From Citrobacter sp. Marseille-Q6884 (GTDB lineage Bacteria > Pseudomonadota > Gammaproteobacteria > Enterobacterales > Enterobacteriaceae), in the NCBI RefSeq assembly GCF_945906775.1, contig NZ_CAMDRE010000001.1, positions 1,054,001-1,118,000 on the forward strand: a DNA stretch of 64,000 nt, in the 5' to 3' direction. Below the pieces are notes generated by a model, which did not search any database, had not been told where the DNA came from, and saw only the letters and a list, made by a program, of their open reading frames with translations. The position numbers were made by a program, and so were the translations under genes. Positions 52,753-60,794 of this stretch are shown piece by piece (positions within the stretch are counted from its first letter, which is position 1; every line of letters begins with the position of its first letter).

Positions 52753-53643
52753 TTAACCGTGTTTCTTCTTCGCGAAAATAACGCGCGCCAGAATGTTCAG
52801 CAGCAGTACGCACAGGGTAATCAGCAGTACCCCGGCCCAGGCCAGTTGCTGCCATTCAGCAAATGGGCTCATCGCAAACTTAAAGATCGTGACCGGCAGG
52901 TTAGCAATAGGCTGCATCATGTCGGTGCTCCAGAACTGGTTGGAGAGCGACGTAAACAGCAGCGGAGCGGTTTCACCGGCAATACGCGCAATCGCCAGCA
53001 GAACACCGGTAATAATGCCGGAGACAGAGGCTTTCAGGGTGATCGCAGAAATCATCTTCCACTTCGGCGTACCCAGCGCATAGGCTGCTTCACGCAGACT
53101 GTCCGGCACCAGTTTGAGCATGTTCTCAGTGGTACGAATGACGATCGGCACCTGCAGCAACGCCAGTGCGATAACGCCCGCCCAGCCGGAGAAGTGCTCC
53201 ATCTTCGCGACCACGATGGTGTAAACAAACAGACCGACAACAATGGATGGCGCGGAAAGCAGGATATCGTTGATAAAACGGATAACCTCGGCCAGCCAGG
53301 ACTTGCGGCCATACTCCGCCAGGTAGATACCCGCCATAATCCCGAGCGGCGTACCAAACACGGTCGCCCACAGAATTAACAGTCCGCTACCAGCCAGCGC
53401 ATTCGCCAGACCGCCACCCGCCGTGTTTGGCGGAGGCGTCATTTCGGTGAACAGCGCCAGCGACATACCGTCAATACCCCGGGTAATCGTGGACATCAGG
53501 ATCCAGATAAGCCAGAACAGACCGAACGCCATGGTCGCCATAGAGAGCGTCAGCGCGATGCGGTTCTTCATACGGCGACGCGCCTGCATCTTGCGACGGG
53601 TTTCCGCCAGTGCAGCGGTGTTTTGCATTTCAAGCGTTGCCAT
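52753..53643 (-). CDS. pstA: PstA, phosphate ABC transporter permease
   Basis: A 296-residue permease with six membrane segments and the EAA loop REAAYALGTPKWKMI. Same length as E. coli PstA. Its start overlaps the pstC stop by one base. Confidence 0.97.
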   Translation of the reverse strand: MATLEMQNTAALAETRRKMQARRRMKNRIALTLSMATMAFGLFWLIWILMSTITRGIDGMSLALFTEMTPPPNTAGGGLANALAGSGLLILWATVFGTPLGIMAGIYLAEYGRKSWLAEVIRFINDILLSAPSIVVGLFVYTIVVAKMEHFSGWAGVIALALLQVPIVIRTTENMLKLVPDSLREAAYALGTPKWKMISAITLKASVSGIITGVLLAIARIAGETAPLLFTSLSNQFWSTDMMQPIANLPVTIFKFAMSPFAEWQQLAWAGVLLITLCVLLLNILARVIFAKKKHG

Positions 53644-54602
53644 TAGCGTGCCCCCTCGTTTTTCGCAAGGCGCATAATCATGAACTTAGATGCGGCCAGT
53701 ACGATGAAGGTGATCACGAACAGGATCAGCCCCAGCTCCATCAGCGCAGCGACATGCAAGCCAGATTCCGCTTCGGCAAACTCATTTGCCAGCGCAGAAG
53801 TAATACTGTTGCCCGGCATGTACAGCGATGCGCTGTCGAGCTGGTAGGTGTTACCGATAATAAACGTCACCGCCATGGTTTCACCCAGTGCGCGGCCAAG
53901 CCCCAGCATAATGCCGCCTATCACACCATTTTTGGTGAACGGCAGGACGATACGCCAGATAACTTCCCAGGTCGTACAGCCGATGCCATAGGCTGACTCT
54001 TTCATCAGCACCGGCGTTTGTTCGAACACATCGCGCATAACAGCCGCAATGTACGGAATGATCATGATGGCGAGGATCACACCAGCCGCAAGAATACCAA
54101 TCCCAAACGCCGGACCCGCAAACAAGGCACCCACAAACGGGATGTTGGAAAGAATGTTACCGACAGGCTCCTGGAACCAGGTCGCGAACAGCGGGGCAAA
54201 GATAAACAGACCCCACATGCCGTAAACGATACTTGGAATCGCCGCCAGCAGTTCAATAGCAATACCCAGCGGGCGACGCAGCCAGCCAGGCGCCAGTTCA
54301 GTCAGGAACAGCGCAATGCCGAAGCTCACCGGAACGGCGATCAGCAGTGCAATAAAAGAGGTGACCAGCGTACCGTAAATCGGTACCAACGCACCGTAGA
54401 TATCGTTTGGCGCATCCCAGTCTTTGGTCCACAGAAACGCGAAACCAAATTTCTGGATACTTGGCCAGGAGGAGATAACCAGAGAGACAATAATGCCACC
54501 CAACATCAATAGCACAATCAGCGCAGCCAGTTTCACCAGCGCGCTGAATATCATGTCACCCTTTTTACCCGGTGGGTTAAAAGCAGGCTTGGTTTCAGCC
54601 AT
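53643..54602 (-). CDS. pstC: PstC, phosphate ABC transporter permease
   Basis: A 319-residue permease with six membrane segments and EAA loop KESAYGIGCTTWEVIWRIV. Same length as E. coli PstC. Forms the channel with PstA. Separated from pstS by 145 bases with a REP pair. Confidence 0.97.
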   Translation of the reverse strand: MAETKPAFNPPGKKGDMIFSALVKLAALIVLLMLGGIIVSLVISSWPSIQKFGFAFLWTKDWDAPNDIYGALVPIYGTLVTSFIALLIAVPVSFGIALFLTELAPGWLRRPLGIAIELLAAIPSIVYGMWGLFIFAPLFATWFQEPVGNILSNIPFVGALFAGPAFGIGILAAGVILAIMIIPYIAAVMRDVFEQTPVLMKESAYGIGCTTWEVIWRIVLPFTKNGVIGGIMLGLGRALGETMAVTFIIGNTYQLDSASLYMPGNSITSALANEFAEAESGLHVAALMELGLILFVITFIVLAASKFMIMRLAKNEGAR

Positions 54603-54644
54603 AAATTACTCTTTCCATTAAACGCGTTTTACGAAGTTGCCCAA

Positions 54645-54725
54645 ACCGGATGGCGCTACGCTTATCCGGTCTACCTGTCGGGCCTACAGTCTGAACCGTA
54701 GGGCGGATAAGCGTAGCGCCATCCG
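54645..54725. repeat. BIME (two inverted REP units) between pstS and pstC
   Basis: ACCGGATGGCGCTACGCTTA... (54645-54670) and GCGGATAAGCGTAGCGCCAT... (54702-54725) are exact reverse complements over 20 bases. In an operon such a unit usually lets the upstream gene, here pstS, be expressed more than the following ones. Confidence 0.88.
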
Positions 54726-54747
54726 CCAATTCGTCAAAGATATTCTG

Positions 54748-55788
54748 TTAATACAGCGCTTTACCGCTGCTGTCCTTCACGTTGGTCTTCCATGCAGCAC
54801 GAATCTGCTCAACCACGCTGTCTGGCAGGCTGGCGTAATCCAGGTCATTTGCCTGCTTACCGCCATTTTTGTATGCCCAGTCAAAGAACTTCAGTACTTC
54901 TGCGCCCTGCTCAGGTTTTTTCTGCTCTTTATGCACCAGGATGAACGTCGTGGAAGTGATTGGCCACGCATCATCACCTTTCTGGTTCGTCAGATCCTGG
55001 GCGAAAGTCTTGCTCCAGTCAGCGCCTTTGGCCGCATTGGCAAAGCTTTCTTCCGTTGGGCTAACCGGTTTGCCGTCAGCAGAAATCAGCTTGGTATACG
55101 CCAGGTTGTTCTGTTTAGCGTAAGCGTATTCAACGTAGCCGATGGAACCCGGCAAACGCTGTACGAACGCAGCGATACCATCGTTACCTTTACCGCCCAG
55201 ACCGGTTGGCCAGTTCACGGTAGAGCCCGCGCCAATTTTAGATTTCCACTCTTCGTTCACTTTCGCCAGGAAGCTGGTGAAGACGAAGGAAGTACCGGAA
55301 CCATCAGCACGGCGGACAACAGCGATATTCTGAGAAGGCAGCTTCAGACCTGGGTTAAGTTTGACGATGGCTTCATCATCCCACTTTTTGATTTTGCCGA
55401 GATAGATGTCACCCAGCGTTTTACCGTCAAGCACCAGCTCACCGGATTTCAGGCCAGGAATATTCACAGCTAGCACCACACCGCCGATCACGGTCGGGAA
55501 CTGGAACAGGCCTTCCTGCGCCAGTTTTTCATCAGACAACGGAGCATCTGATGCGCCGAAATCTACGGTATTTGCCGTAATTTGTTTTACACCACCGGAG
55601 GAGCCGATACCCTGGTAGTTAACTTTACTACCGGTCTCTTTCTGATAGGTATCCGCCCATTTGGCATACACCGGCGCAGGGAAAGTTGCACCTGCACCTG
55701 TCAGGCTTGCTGCTGCGAATACAGAGAAAGCACTCATCGATAAGGTCGCGGCGACAACAGTTGCGACAGTGGTACGCATAACTTTCAT
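54748..55788 (-). CDS. pstS: PstS, periplasmic phosphate-binding protein
   Basis: A 346-residue binding protein with a 25-residue signal peptide ending MSAFSVFA. Phosphate contacts are in TGAGATFPAPVY, DFGASDAPL and RADGSGTSF. Same length as E. coli PstS. The ATG at 55788 is chosen since it starts the signal peptide; a longer upstream frame is rejected. First gene of the pst operon, downstream of Pho boxes. Confidence 0.97.
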   Translation of the reverse strand: MKVMRTTVATVVAATLSMSAFSVFAAASLTGAGATFPAPVYAKWADTYQKETGSKVNYQGIGSSGGVKQITANTVDFGASDAPLSDEKLAQEGLFQFPTVIGGVVLAVNIPGLKSGELVLDGKTLGDIYLGKIKKWDDEAIVKLNPGLKLPSQNIAVVRRADGSGTSFVFTSFLAKVNEEWKSKIGAGSTVNWPTGLGGKGNDGIAAFVQRLPGSIGYVEYAYAKQNNLAYTKLISADGKPVSPTEESFANAAKGADWSKTFAQDLTNQKGDDAWPITSTTFILVHKEQKKPEQGAEVLKFFDWAYKNGGKQANDLDYASLPDSVVEQIRAAWKTNVKDSSGKALY

Positions 55789-55855
55789 AATGTCTCCTGC
55801 ACGATTTTCGTAAATCATTGTTAAGTGGCTACGATGAGCAAAATAAGATAAACAG

Positions 55856-55895
55856 GTGACAGTTAAATGTACGAAATATGACAGTTTTATGACAG
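55856..55895 (-). promoter_or_regulatory. Tandem Pho boxes of pstS
   Basis: On the minus strand CTGTCATAAAACTGTCAT (55878-55895) is a perfect Pho box. A further CTGTCAC heptamer at 55856-55862 keeps the 11-base phase, so a second, weaker box follows. PhoB binding here activates pstSCAB-phoU when phosphate is low. Confidence 0.93.
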
Positions 55896-56070
55896 TCAAA
55901 AATAATGACGAAGAAATAATAAAAAATACCATAAAAACAAAATGTTAATCAGTTTTATGACAATAACATTTCGTGAAAATTTTCTTTTTATGACACTGAA
56001 AACAGTAGCTGAAGATGACGGTTTGTCACATAAAAATGGCGGGGTTTTTGATTAAAAACAGAACAGCGAT

Positions 56071-56102
56071 AAAAAAATGCCCCGCTTTTAGCAGGGCATT
56101 TT
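56071..56102 (-). terminator. Terminator of glmS
   Basis: AATGCCC...GGGCATT stem (one A/C mismatch) followed on the minus strand by seven U, 15 bases after the glmS stop. Confidence 0.88.
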
Positions 56103-56116
56103 CGGGGTAAATTAAC

Positions 56117-57946
56117 TTACTCTACGGTAACCGATTTCGCCAGGTTACGCGGCTGATCCACATCGGTGCCTTTAATCAGCGCCACGTGGTAAGCCAGTAA
56201 TTGCAGCGGAACGGTATAGAAGATCGGTGCAATCACCTCTTCCACATGCGGCATCTCGATGATGTGCATGTTTTCGTTGCTGGTAAATCCGGCATCCTGA
56301 TCGGCGAAGACATACAGCTGACCGCCACGGGCGCGTACTTCTTCGATATTGGACTTCAGTTTTTCCAGCAGTTCGTTGTTTGGTGCCACCACGATAACCG
56401 GCATATCGGCATCAATCAGCGCCAGCGGACCGTGCTTCAGTTCACCTGCCGCATAGGCTTCTGCGTGAATGTAGGAGATCTCTTTCAGTTTCAACGCGCC
56501 TTCCAGCGCAATCGGGTACTGATCGCCACGGCCAAGGAACAGCGCATGGTGTTTGTCAGAGAAATCTTCCGCCAACGCCGCGATACGTTTGTCCTGAGAC
56601 AACATCTGTTCAATACGGCTCGGCAGCGCCTGCAGACCGTGAACGATGTCATGTTCAATAGACGCGTCCAGACCTTTCAGACGAGACAATTTCGCCACCA
56701 GCATCAGCAGAACCGTCAACTGAGTGGTAAATGCTTTCGTGGAGGCGACGCCGATTTCCGTTCCGGCATTGGTCATCATCGCCAGGTCAGATTCACGAAC
56801 CAGAGAGGACCCTGGAACGTTACAGATAGCGAGCGATCCCAGATAACCCAGCTCTTTAGACAAGCGCAGGCCGGCCAGGGTATCCGCGGTTTCCCCAGAC
56901 TGGGAAAGCGTGATCATCAGGCTGTTACGACGCACGGCTGATTTGCGATAGCGGAATTCGGAGGCGATTTCTACATCACACGGAATACCGGCCAGTGATT
57001 CAAACCAGTAGCGAGACACCATACCGGAGTTGTACGAGGTACCACAGGCGATAATCTGAATATGCTCAACCTGAGACAACATCTCATTGGCATTCGGGCC
57101 CAGTTCGCTTAAATCCACTTCACCGTGGCTGATACGCCCAGTCAGGGTGTTTTTAATCGCGTTCGGCTGTTCGTAGATCTCTTTCTGCATGTAGTGGCGA
57201 TAAACCCCTTTTTCGCCCGCGTCATACTGCAGATTAGATTCGATATCCTGACGTTTAACTTCCGCACCAGATTTGTCGAAAATAGAGACTGAACGGCGAG
57301 TGACTTCCGCAATATCGCCTTCTTCAAGGAAGATAAAGCGACGGGTTACCGGCAGCAGCGCCAGCTGATCGGAAGCGATAAAGTTCTCACCCATGCCCAG
57401 ACCAATCACCAGCGGGCTACCAGAACGTGCCGCCAGCAGAGTTTCCGGGTTACGGGTATCCATGATCACCGTGCCGTATGCGCCGCGCAGCTGCGGGATA
57501 GTCCGCAGTACGGCTTCACGCAGGGTACCGCCCTGTTCCAGCTCCCAGTGCACCAGGTGAGCTATCACTTCGGTGTCGGTTTCAGAAACGAAGGTGTAAC
57601 CACGCGCTTTCAGTACTTCACGCAGCGGTTCATGGTTTTCGATGATGCCGTTATGCACCACCACAATATGGTCAGAAACATGCGGATGCGCGTTCGCTTC
57701 TGAAGGTTCACCATGGGTCGCCCAACGGGTATGAGCAATCCCCGTACCGCCATGCAACGGATGTTCTTCTGCCGCAGCGGTAAGCATCTGTACTTTACCC
57801 AGACGACGCAGACGGGTCATATGACCTTCTGCATCAACCACTGCCAGACCGGCAGAGTCATAACCACGATATTCCAGACGACGTAAACCTTCGAGAAGGA
57901 TTTCAGCTACATCACGCTGCGCGATAGCGCCAACAATTCCACACAT
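56117..57946 (-). CDS. glmS: GlmS, glucosamine-6-phosphate synthase
   Basis: A 609-residue enzyme making glucosamine-6-phosphate from fructose-6-phosphate and glutamine, first step of UDP-GlcNAc synthesis. N-terminal class II glutaminase with nucleophile Cys2 (MCGIVGA), then two SIS domains (SQSGETADTLAGLR) and the C-terminal DQPRNLAKSVTVE. Same length as E. coli GlmS. In E. coli its translation is raised by the sRNA GlmZ after processing of the glmUS message. Confidence 0.97.
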   Translation of the reverse strand: MCGIVGAIAQRDVAEILLEGLRRLEYRGYDSAGLAVVDAEGHMTRLRRLGKVQMLTAAAEEHPLHGGTGIAHTRWATHGEPSEANAHPHVSDHIVVVHNGIIENHEPLREVLKARGYTFVSETDTEVIAHLVHWELEQGGTLREAVLRTIPQLRGAYGTVIMDTRNPETLLAARSGSPLVIGLGMGENFIASDQLALLPVTRRFIFLEEGDIAEVTRRSVSIFDKSGAEVKRQDIESNLQYDAGEKGVYRHYMQKEIYEQPNAIKNTLTGRISHGEVDLSELGPNANEMLSQVEHIQIIACGTSYNSGMVSRYWFESLAGIPCDVEIASEFRYRKSAVRRNSLMITLSQSGETADTLAGLRLSKELGYLGSLAICNVPGSSLVRESDLAMMTNAGTEIGVASTKAFTTQLTVLLMLVAKLSRLKGLDASIEHDIVHGLQALPSRIEQMLSQDKRIAALAEDFSDKHHALFLGRGDQYPIALEGALKLKEISYIHAEAYAAGELKHGPLALIDADMPVIVVAPNNELLEKLKSNIEEVRARGGQLYVFADQDAGFTSNENMHIIEMPHVEEVIAPIFYTVPLQLLAYHVALIKGTDVDQPRNLAKSVTVE

Positions 57947-57998
57947 ATTTTATGATTCCGAATTTAGGCATTGTGCCTGTCGTTGTCGGTCAACCTGT

Positions 57999-58123
57999 TT
58001 ACCCTTCGTCTTTCACTCCGTAGCTGCGTTGGCTACACCTGCTCACTACGGTCACTTACTTTAGTAAGCTCCCGTAGATTCCCAAGTTTGCCACCTTGCT
58101 ACAGCGCGAAATACTTTGGGTAA
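57999..58123. repeat. ERIC (IRU) element inside the glmUS operon
   Basis: A nearly full 125-base ERIC copy: ends TTACCC/GGGTAA, then CTTCGTCTTTC, GCTGCGTTGGCTACACCTGC, and the core GGTCACTTACTTTAGTAAGC with TCCCGTAGATTCCC, and TTTGCCACCTTGCTACAGC. The core can form a long hairpin in RNA. It lies 52 bases before the glmS start, in the leader where E. coli GlmZ acts. Confidence 0.85.
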
Positions 58124-58225
58124 TGCCCGTATTCCGGGCTCCCCGAGCCTTGTAGAGAGTGGGGTTATTTTTATAGGTACTGCATGTGGGCGGGAGATAT
58201 ATATTTACCTCCTCATCCCTCATCT

Positions 58226-58252
58226 GCCGGATAAACGTATACGCCACCCGGC
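58226..58252. repeat. REP element after glmU
   Basis: GCCGGATAAACGTATACGCC then ACCCGGC, an imperfect REP palindrome, eight bases past the glmU stop (minus strand). Confidence 0.75.
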
Positions 58253-58260
58253 AAAAAGAC

Positions 58261-59631
58261 TTACTTCTTCTTCACCGGACGCTTCCAGCCCTGCTTATGG
58301 ACCTGCGGCACACGGCTTAATACCAGTTCATTATCGGCGATATTTCGCGTAACGGTGGTTCCGGCGGCAATCGTTGCGCCTTTACCGACGGTTACCGGCG
58401 CCACCAGCTGAGTATCTGAACCGACAAACACATCGTCGCCAATAATGGTTTTGAACTTGTTCGCGCCATCGTAGTTACAGGTAATCGTACCCGCACCGAT
58501 ATTCACGTTATCGCCAATTTCCGCATCGCCCAGATACGTCAAATGGCCAGCTTTGGAGCCTTTACCCAGACGCGCTTTTTTCATCTCAACGAAGTTACCC
58601 ACGTGCGCGCCTTCCTGCAGTTCGGCACCCGGGCGCAGACGCGCGAAGGGACCGATGGTGCAAGCCGCTTCCAGGTGAGCATCTTCCACCACGCTGTAAG
58701 GACTTAGCTCACAGTCATCGCCAATGACGCTGTTTTTGATAATGCAGCCCGCGCCAATCTTCACGCGATTTCCGAGGGTCACGTGACCTTCAATGATAAC
58801 GTTAGTATCAATTTCCACATCGCGCCCATGAATAAGCGTACCGCGGAGATCAAAACGTGCCGGATCGCGGAGCATAACCCCCGCCAGGAGCAGTTTTTCT
58901 GCTTGTTCAGACTGGTATACGCGTTCCAGACGGGAAAGTTGCAGGCGATTATTCACCCCTTCCACTTCGCTCAGTCTGTCCGGGTGAACAGCCGTAATTT
59001 CACGACCTTCCTGCCAGGCCAGCGCGATAATATCGGTGATGTAGTATTCACCCTGCGCATTATTATTGGTCAGTTTGGCCAGCCAGCGCTTCATGTCAGC
59101 ACCATTGGCAATCAAAATACCGGTGTTTATTTCCTGGATCTGGCGCTGCTCGTCGGTCGCATCTTTATGCTCAACAATACCTGTGACCTTACCGTTATCA
59201 CGCGTAATACGGCCATAGCCGGTTGGGTCGTCGAGTTTTACTGTGAGCAAGCCAATGCCGCCCTGCGGTTTTGCATCGCGCAGGCGCTGGAGAGTTTCAG
59301 TGGAGATAAGCGGTACATCGCCATAGAGCATCAAAATGTCTTCGTCATCACCAAAGAATGGCGCCGCCTGTTGCATGGCATGACCAGTACCTAACTGCTC
59401 CGCCTGCAGAACCCAGTTCAGGTTGCCTTCTTTCAGTGTCTGCTTGAGCAAATCACCACCGTGCCCGTAGACCAGGTGTACGTGAGTGGCCCCTAATTCA
59501 TTAGCAGCATCAATAACATGCTGGACCATCGCCTTTCCCGCGAGAGTGTGCAGCACTTTAGGGAGATCGGAATACATGCGTGTGCCTTTGCCTGCAGCAA
59601 GGATCACGACGCTCATTGCACTATTCAACAT
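58261..59631 (-). CDS. glmU: GlmU, bifunctional GlcNAc-1-P uridyltransferase / GlcN-1-P acetyltransferase
   Basis: A 456-residue bifunctional enzyme. N-terminal nucleotidyltransferase with LAAGKGTRMYSDLPKVLH and YGDVPLI; C-terminal left-handed beta-helix with hexapeptide repeats (IEGHVTLGNRVKIGAGC...) ending RRPVKKK-like basic tail. It makes UDP-GlcNAc for peptidoglycan and LPS. Same length as E. coli GlmU. Cotranscribed with glmS. Confidence 0.97.
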   Translation of the reverse strand: MLNSAMSVVILAAGKGTRMYSDLPKVLHTLAGKAMVQHVIDAANELGATHVHLVYGHGGDLLKQTLKEGNLNWVLQAEQLGTGHAMQQAAPFFGDDEDILMLYGDVPLISTETLQRLRDAKPQGGIGLLTVKLDDPTGYGRITRDNGKVTGIVEHKDATDEQRQIQEINTGILIANGADMKRWLAKLTNNNAQGEYYITDIIALAWQEGREITAVHPDRLSEVEGVNNRLQLSRLERVYQSEQAEKLLLAGVMLRDPARFDLRGTLIHGRDVEIDTNVIIEGHVTLGNRVKIGAGCIIKNSVIGDDCELSPYSVVEDAHLEAACTIGPFARLRPGAELQEGAHVGNFVEMKKARLGKGSKAGHLTYLGDAEIGDNVNIGAGTITCNYDGANKFKTIIGDDVFVGSDTQLVAPVTVGKGATIAAGTTVTRNIADNELVLSRVPQVHKQGWKRPVKKK

Positions 59632-59950
59632 ACACGTCCTGACTGTAATTTGAGAACGAATTTATACCCTTTCACATTGAAAATACTACATTTTTTTCAT
59701 CGTGAAATGGACCGAAGATAAAACGTTCAATAGGAGAAAATACCTATCTGTTAATCAACTATTTTCGTCTATATCGGCGTCTTTTGTCTCCCCAAAATCA
59801 AGGGTCTGCTCTTATTAAAGCCTTAGGTTGATGTTTTTGCTATTTTTTTGCCCCATGAATAAAGAATTCAGTACACATAGCACTGTTTTATTAATCAGAT
59901 TAAGCCCATAGCAAAAAAAAATCCGCTAACCCTTATTTTTGGCAAGGCAG

Positions 59951-60052
59951 ATGAAAATGGATAAGAAAAATTTATTTATTGGGGAAGAGAATGAAAGCAG
60001 TGAGGGGAAAGATACTGGAAGACAGATGGCGCTTGCTTACAGTTTTCGCTAA
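59951..60052 (+). CDS. Possible 33-residue small protein
   Basis: A frame starting MKMDKKNLFIGEENESSEGK and ending ALAYSFR. It is hydrophilic and acidic in the middle. CAAGG lies upstream, better spaced for the second ATG at 59957. No homologue is recognised. It could be chance in AT-rich DNA. Confidence 0.2.
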   Translation: MKMDKKNLFIGEENESSEGKDTGRQMALAYSFR

Positions 60053-60110
60053 GCACAGCGCCACATTATAAGCAGAGTATTACAGATTGAATGAACCGAA
60101 AGAGACATTC

Positions 60111-60179
60111 ATGCTGCTGAAAATGGCGATGATTTTGTTGATCAATTTCATGTTGGTATCCCGTTTTTATCTGAGTTAA
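60111..60179 (+). CDS. Possible 22-residue hydrophobic peptide
   Basis: A frame beginning MLLKMAMILLINFMLVSRF and ending YLS. It would make one short membrane helix with few charges, similar in style to enterobacterial small membrane proteins and type I toxins. AGAGA lies six bases before the ATG. No recognised homologue, and no sure promoter. Confidence 0.25.
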   Translation: MLLKMAMILLINFMLVSRFYLS

Positions 60180-60182
60180 TTA

Positions 60183-60198
60183 TGTGACACTCATCACA
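60183..60198. promoter_or_regulatory. CRP-type palindrome (left)
   Basis: TGTGA-CACTCA-TCACA, perfect in both CRP half-sites. It lies far from the glmU start (about 550 bases) and beyond the atpC 3' end, so its target is unclear. Confidence 0.65.
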
Positions 60199-60234
60199 AA
60201 AAAGAGTCTACGCCTCATTTTTTAATCGATCAAG

Positions 60235-60260
60235 ATTTATGTGATGTATATCACATAAAT
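60235..60260. promoter_or_regulatory. CRP-type palindrome (right), 11-bp perfect arms
   Basis: ATTTATGTGAT and ATCACATAAAT are perfect arms around GTAT, containing TGTGA-TGTATA-TCACA. It is close to an ideal CRP site, though a GTGAT-N4-ATCAC reading also resembles FNR sites. Its centre is 57 bases from that of the left palindrome. Confidence 0.7.
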
Positions 60261-60304
60261 TTCAAAATACCTTTTCAGTTTTAAAATTACTAAAACACAG
60301 ACAT

Positions 60305-60336
60305 AAAAAAAACCAGCCTGAATTCAGACTGGTTTT
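60305..60336 (-). terminator. Terminator of the atp operon
   Basis: AACCAG...CTGGTT hairpin with GAATTC at its tip, U run on the minus strand, just after the atpC stop. A T run also follows on the + strand. Confidence 0.9.
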
Positions 60337-60354
60337 TGTGTTTTCAAGCCGGTG

Positions 60355-60774
60355 TTACATCGCTTTTTTGGTCAACTCGATAACGCGTAGTTTCGCGATC
60401 GCTTTGGCCAGTTCCGCAGATGCCTGAGCGTAATCCACGTCACCATGAGAGCTTTTAATGTGCTCTTCAGCCTTACGTTTCGCTTCCAGGGCTCTCGCTT
60501 CATCGAGATCCTGACCGCGAATCGCGGTATCAGCCAGTACGGTCACGTTGCCAGGCTGCACTTCGAGAATGCCGCCGGACAGATAGATAAACTCTTCATG
60601 ACCGAACTGTTTAACGATGCGGATCATACCAGGCTTAATGGCGGTGAGCAGCGGTGCGTGCCCTGGGAAAATACCCAGTTCACCTTCACTACCCGTTACC
60701 TGGATTTTTTCGACCAGACCAGAGAACATTTGTTGCTCTGCGCTGACGACGTCCAGGTGGTAAGTCATTGCCAT
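60355..60774 (-). CDS. atpC: AtpC, F1 ATP synthase epsilon subunit
   Basis: A 139-residue subunit: N-terminal beta-sandwich (MTYHLDVVSAEQQMFSGLVEKI) and a two-helix C-terminus that can insert into F1 as an inhibitor. Same length as E. coli. Last gene of atpIBEFHAGDC, 20 bases after atpD. Confidence 0.97.
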   Translation of the reverse strand: MAMTYHLDVVSAEQQMFSGLVEKIQVTGSEGELGIFPGHAPLLTAIKPGMIRIVKQFGHEEFIYLSGGILEVQPGNVTVLADTAIRGQDLDEARALEAKRKAEEHIKSSHGDVDYAQASAELAKAIAKLRVIELTKKAM

Positions 60775-60794
60775 ATCACCCTCCGATTAAGGCG

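Larger units (their letters stand above)
55789..56116. other. pstS upstream region
   Basis: AT-rich 328 bases with Pho boxes near pstS (listed separately) and the glmS terminator at its right end. A degenerate extra Pho box, TTGTCATAAAACTGATTA, lies on the minus strand at 55946-55963. No gene seen. Confidence 0.65.
57947..58260. other. glmU-glmS intergenic region
   Basis: 314 bases holding an ERIC element (57999-58123) and a REP element (58226-58252), listed separately. No gene seen. The message of glmUS must run through both. Confidence 0.7.
59632..60354. other. glmU-atpC intergenic region, mostly unexplained
   Basis: 723 AT-rich bases. The left part must hold the glmUS promoters; the right end holds the atpC terminator. 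Between them are two CRP-type palindromes and tiny reading frames (listed separately). I see no larger gene. Confidence 0.6.
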
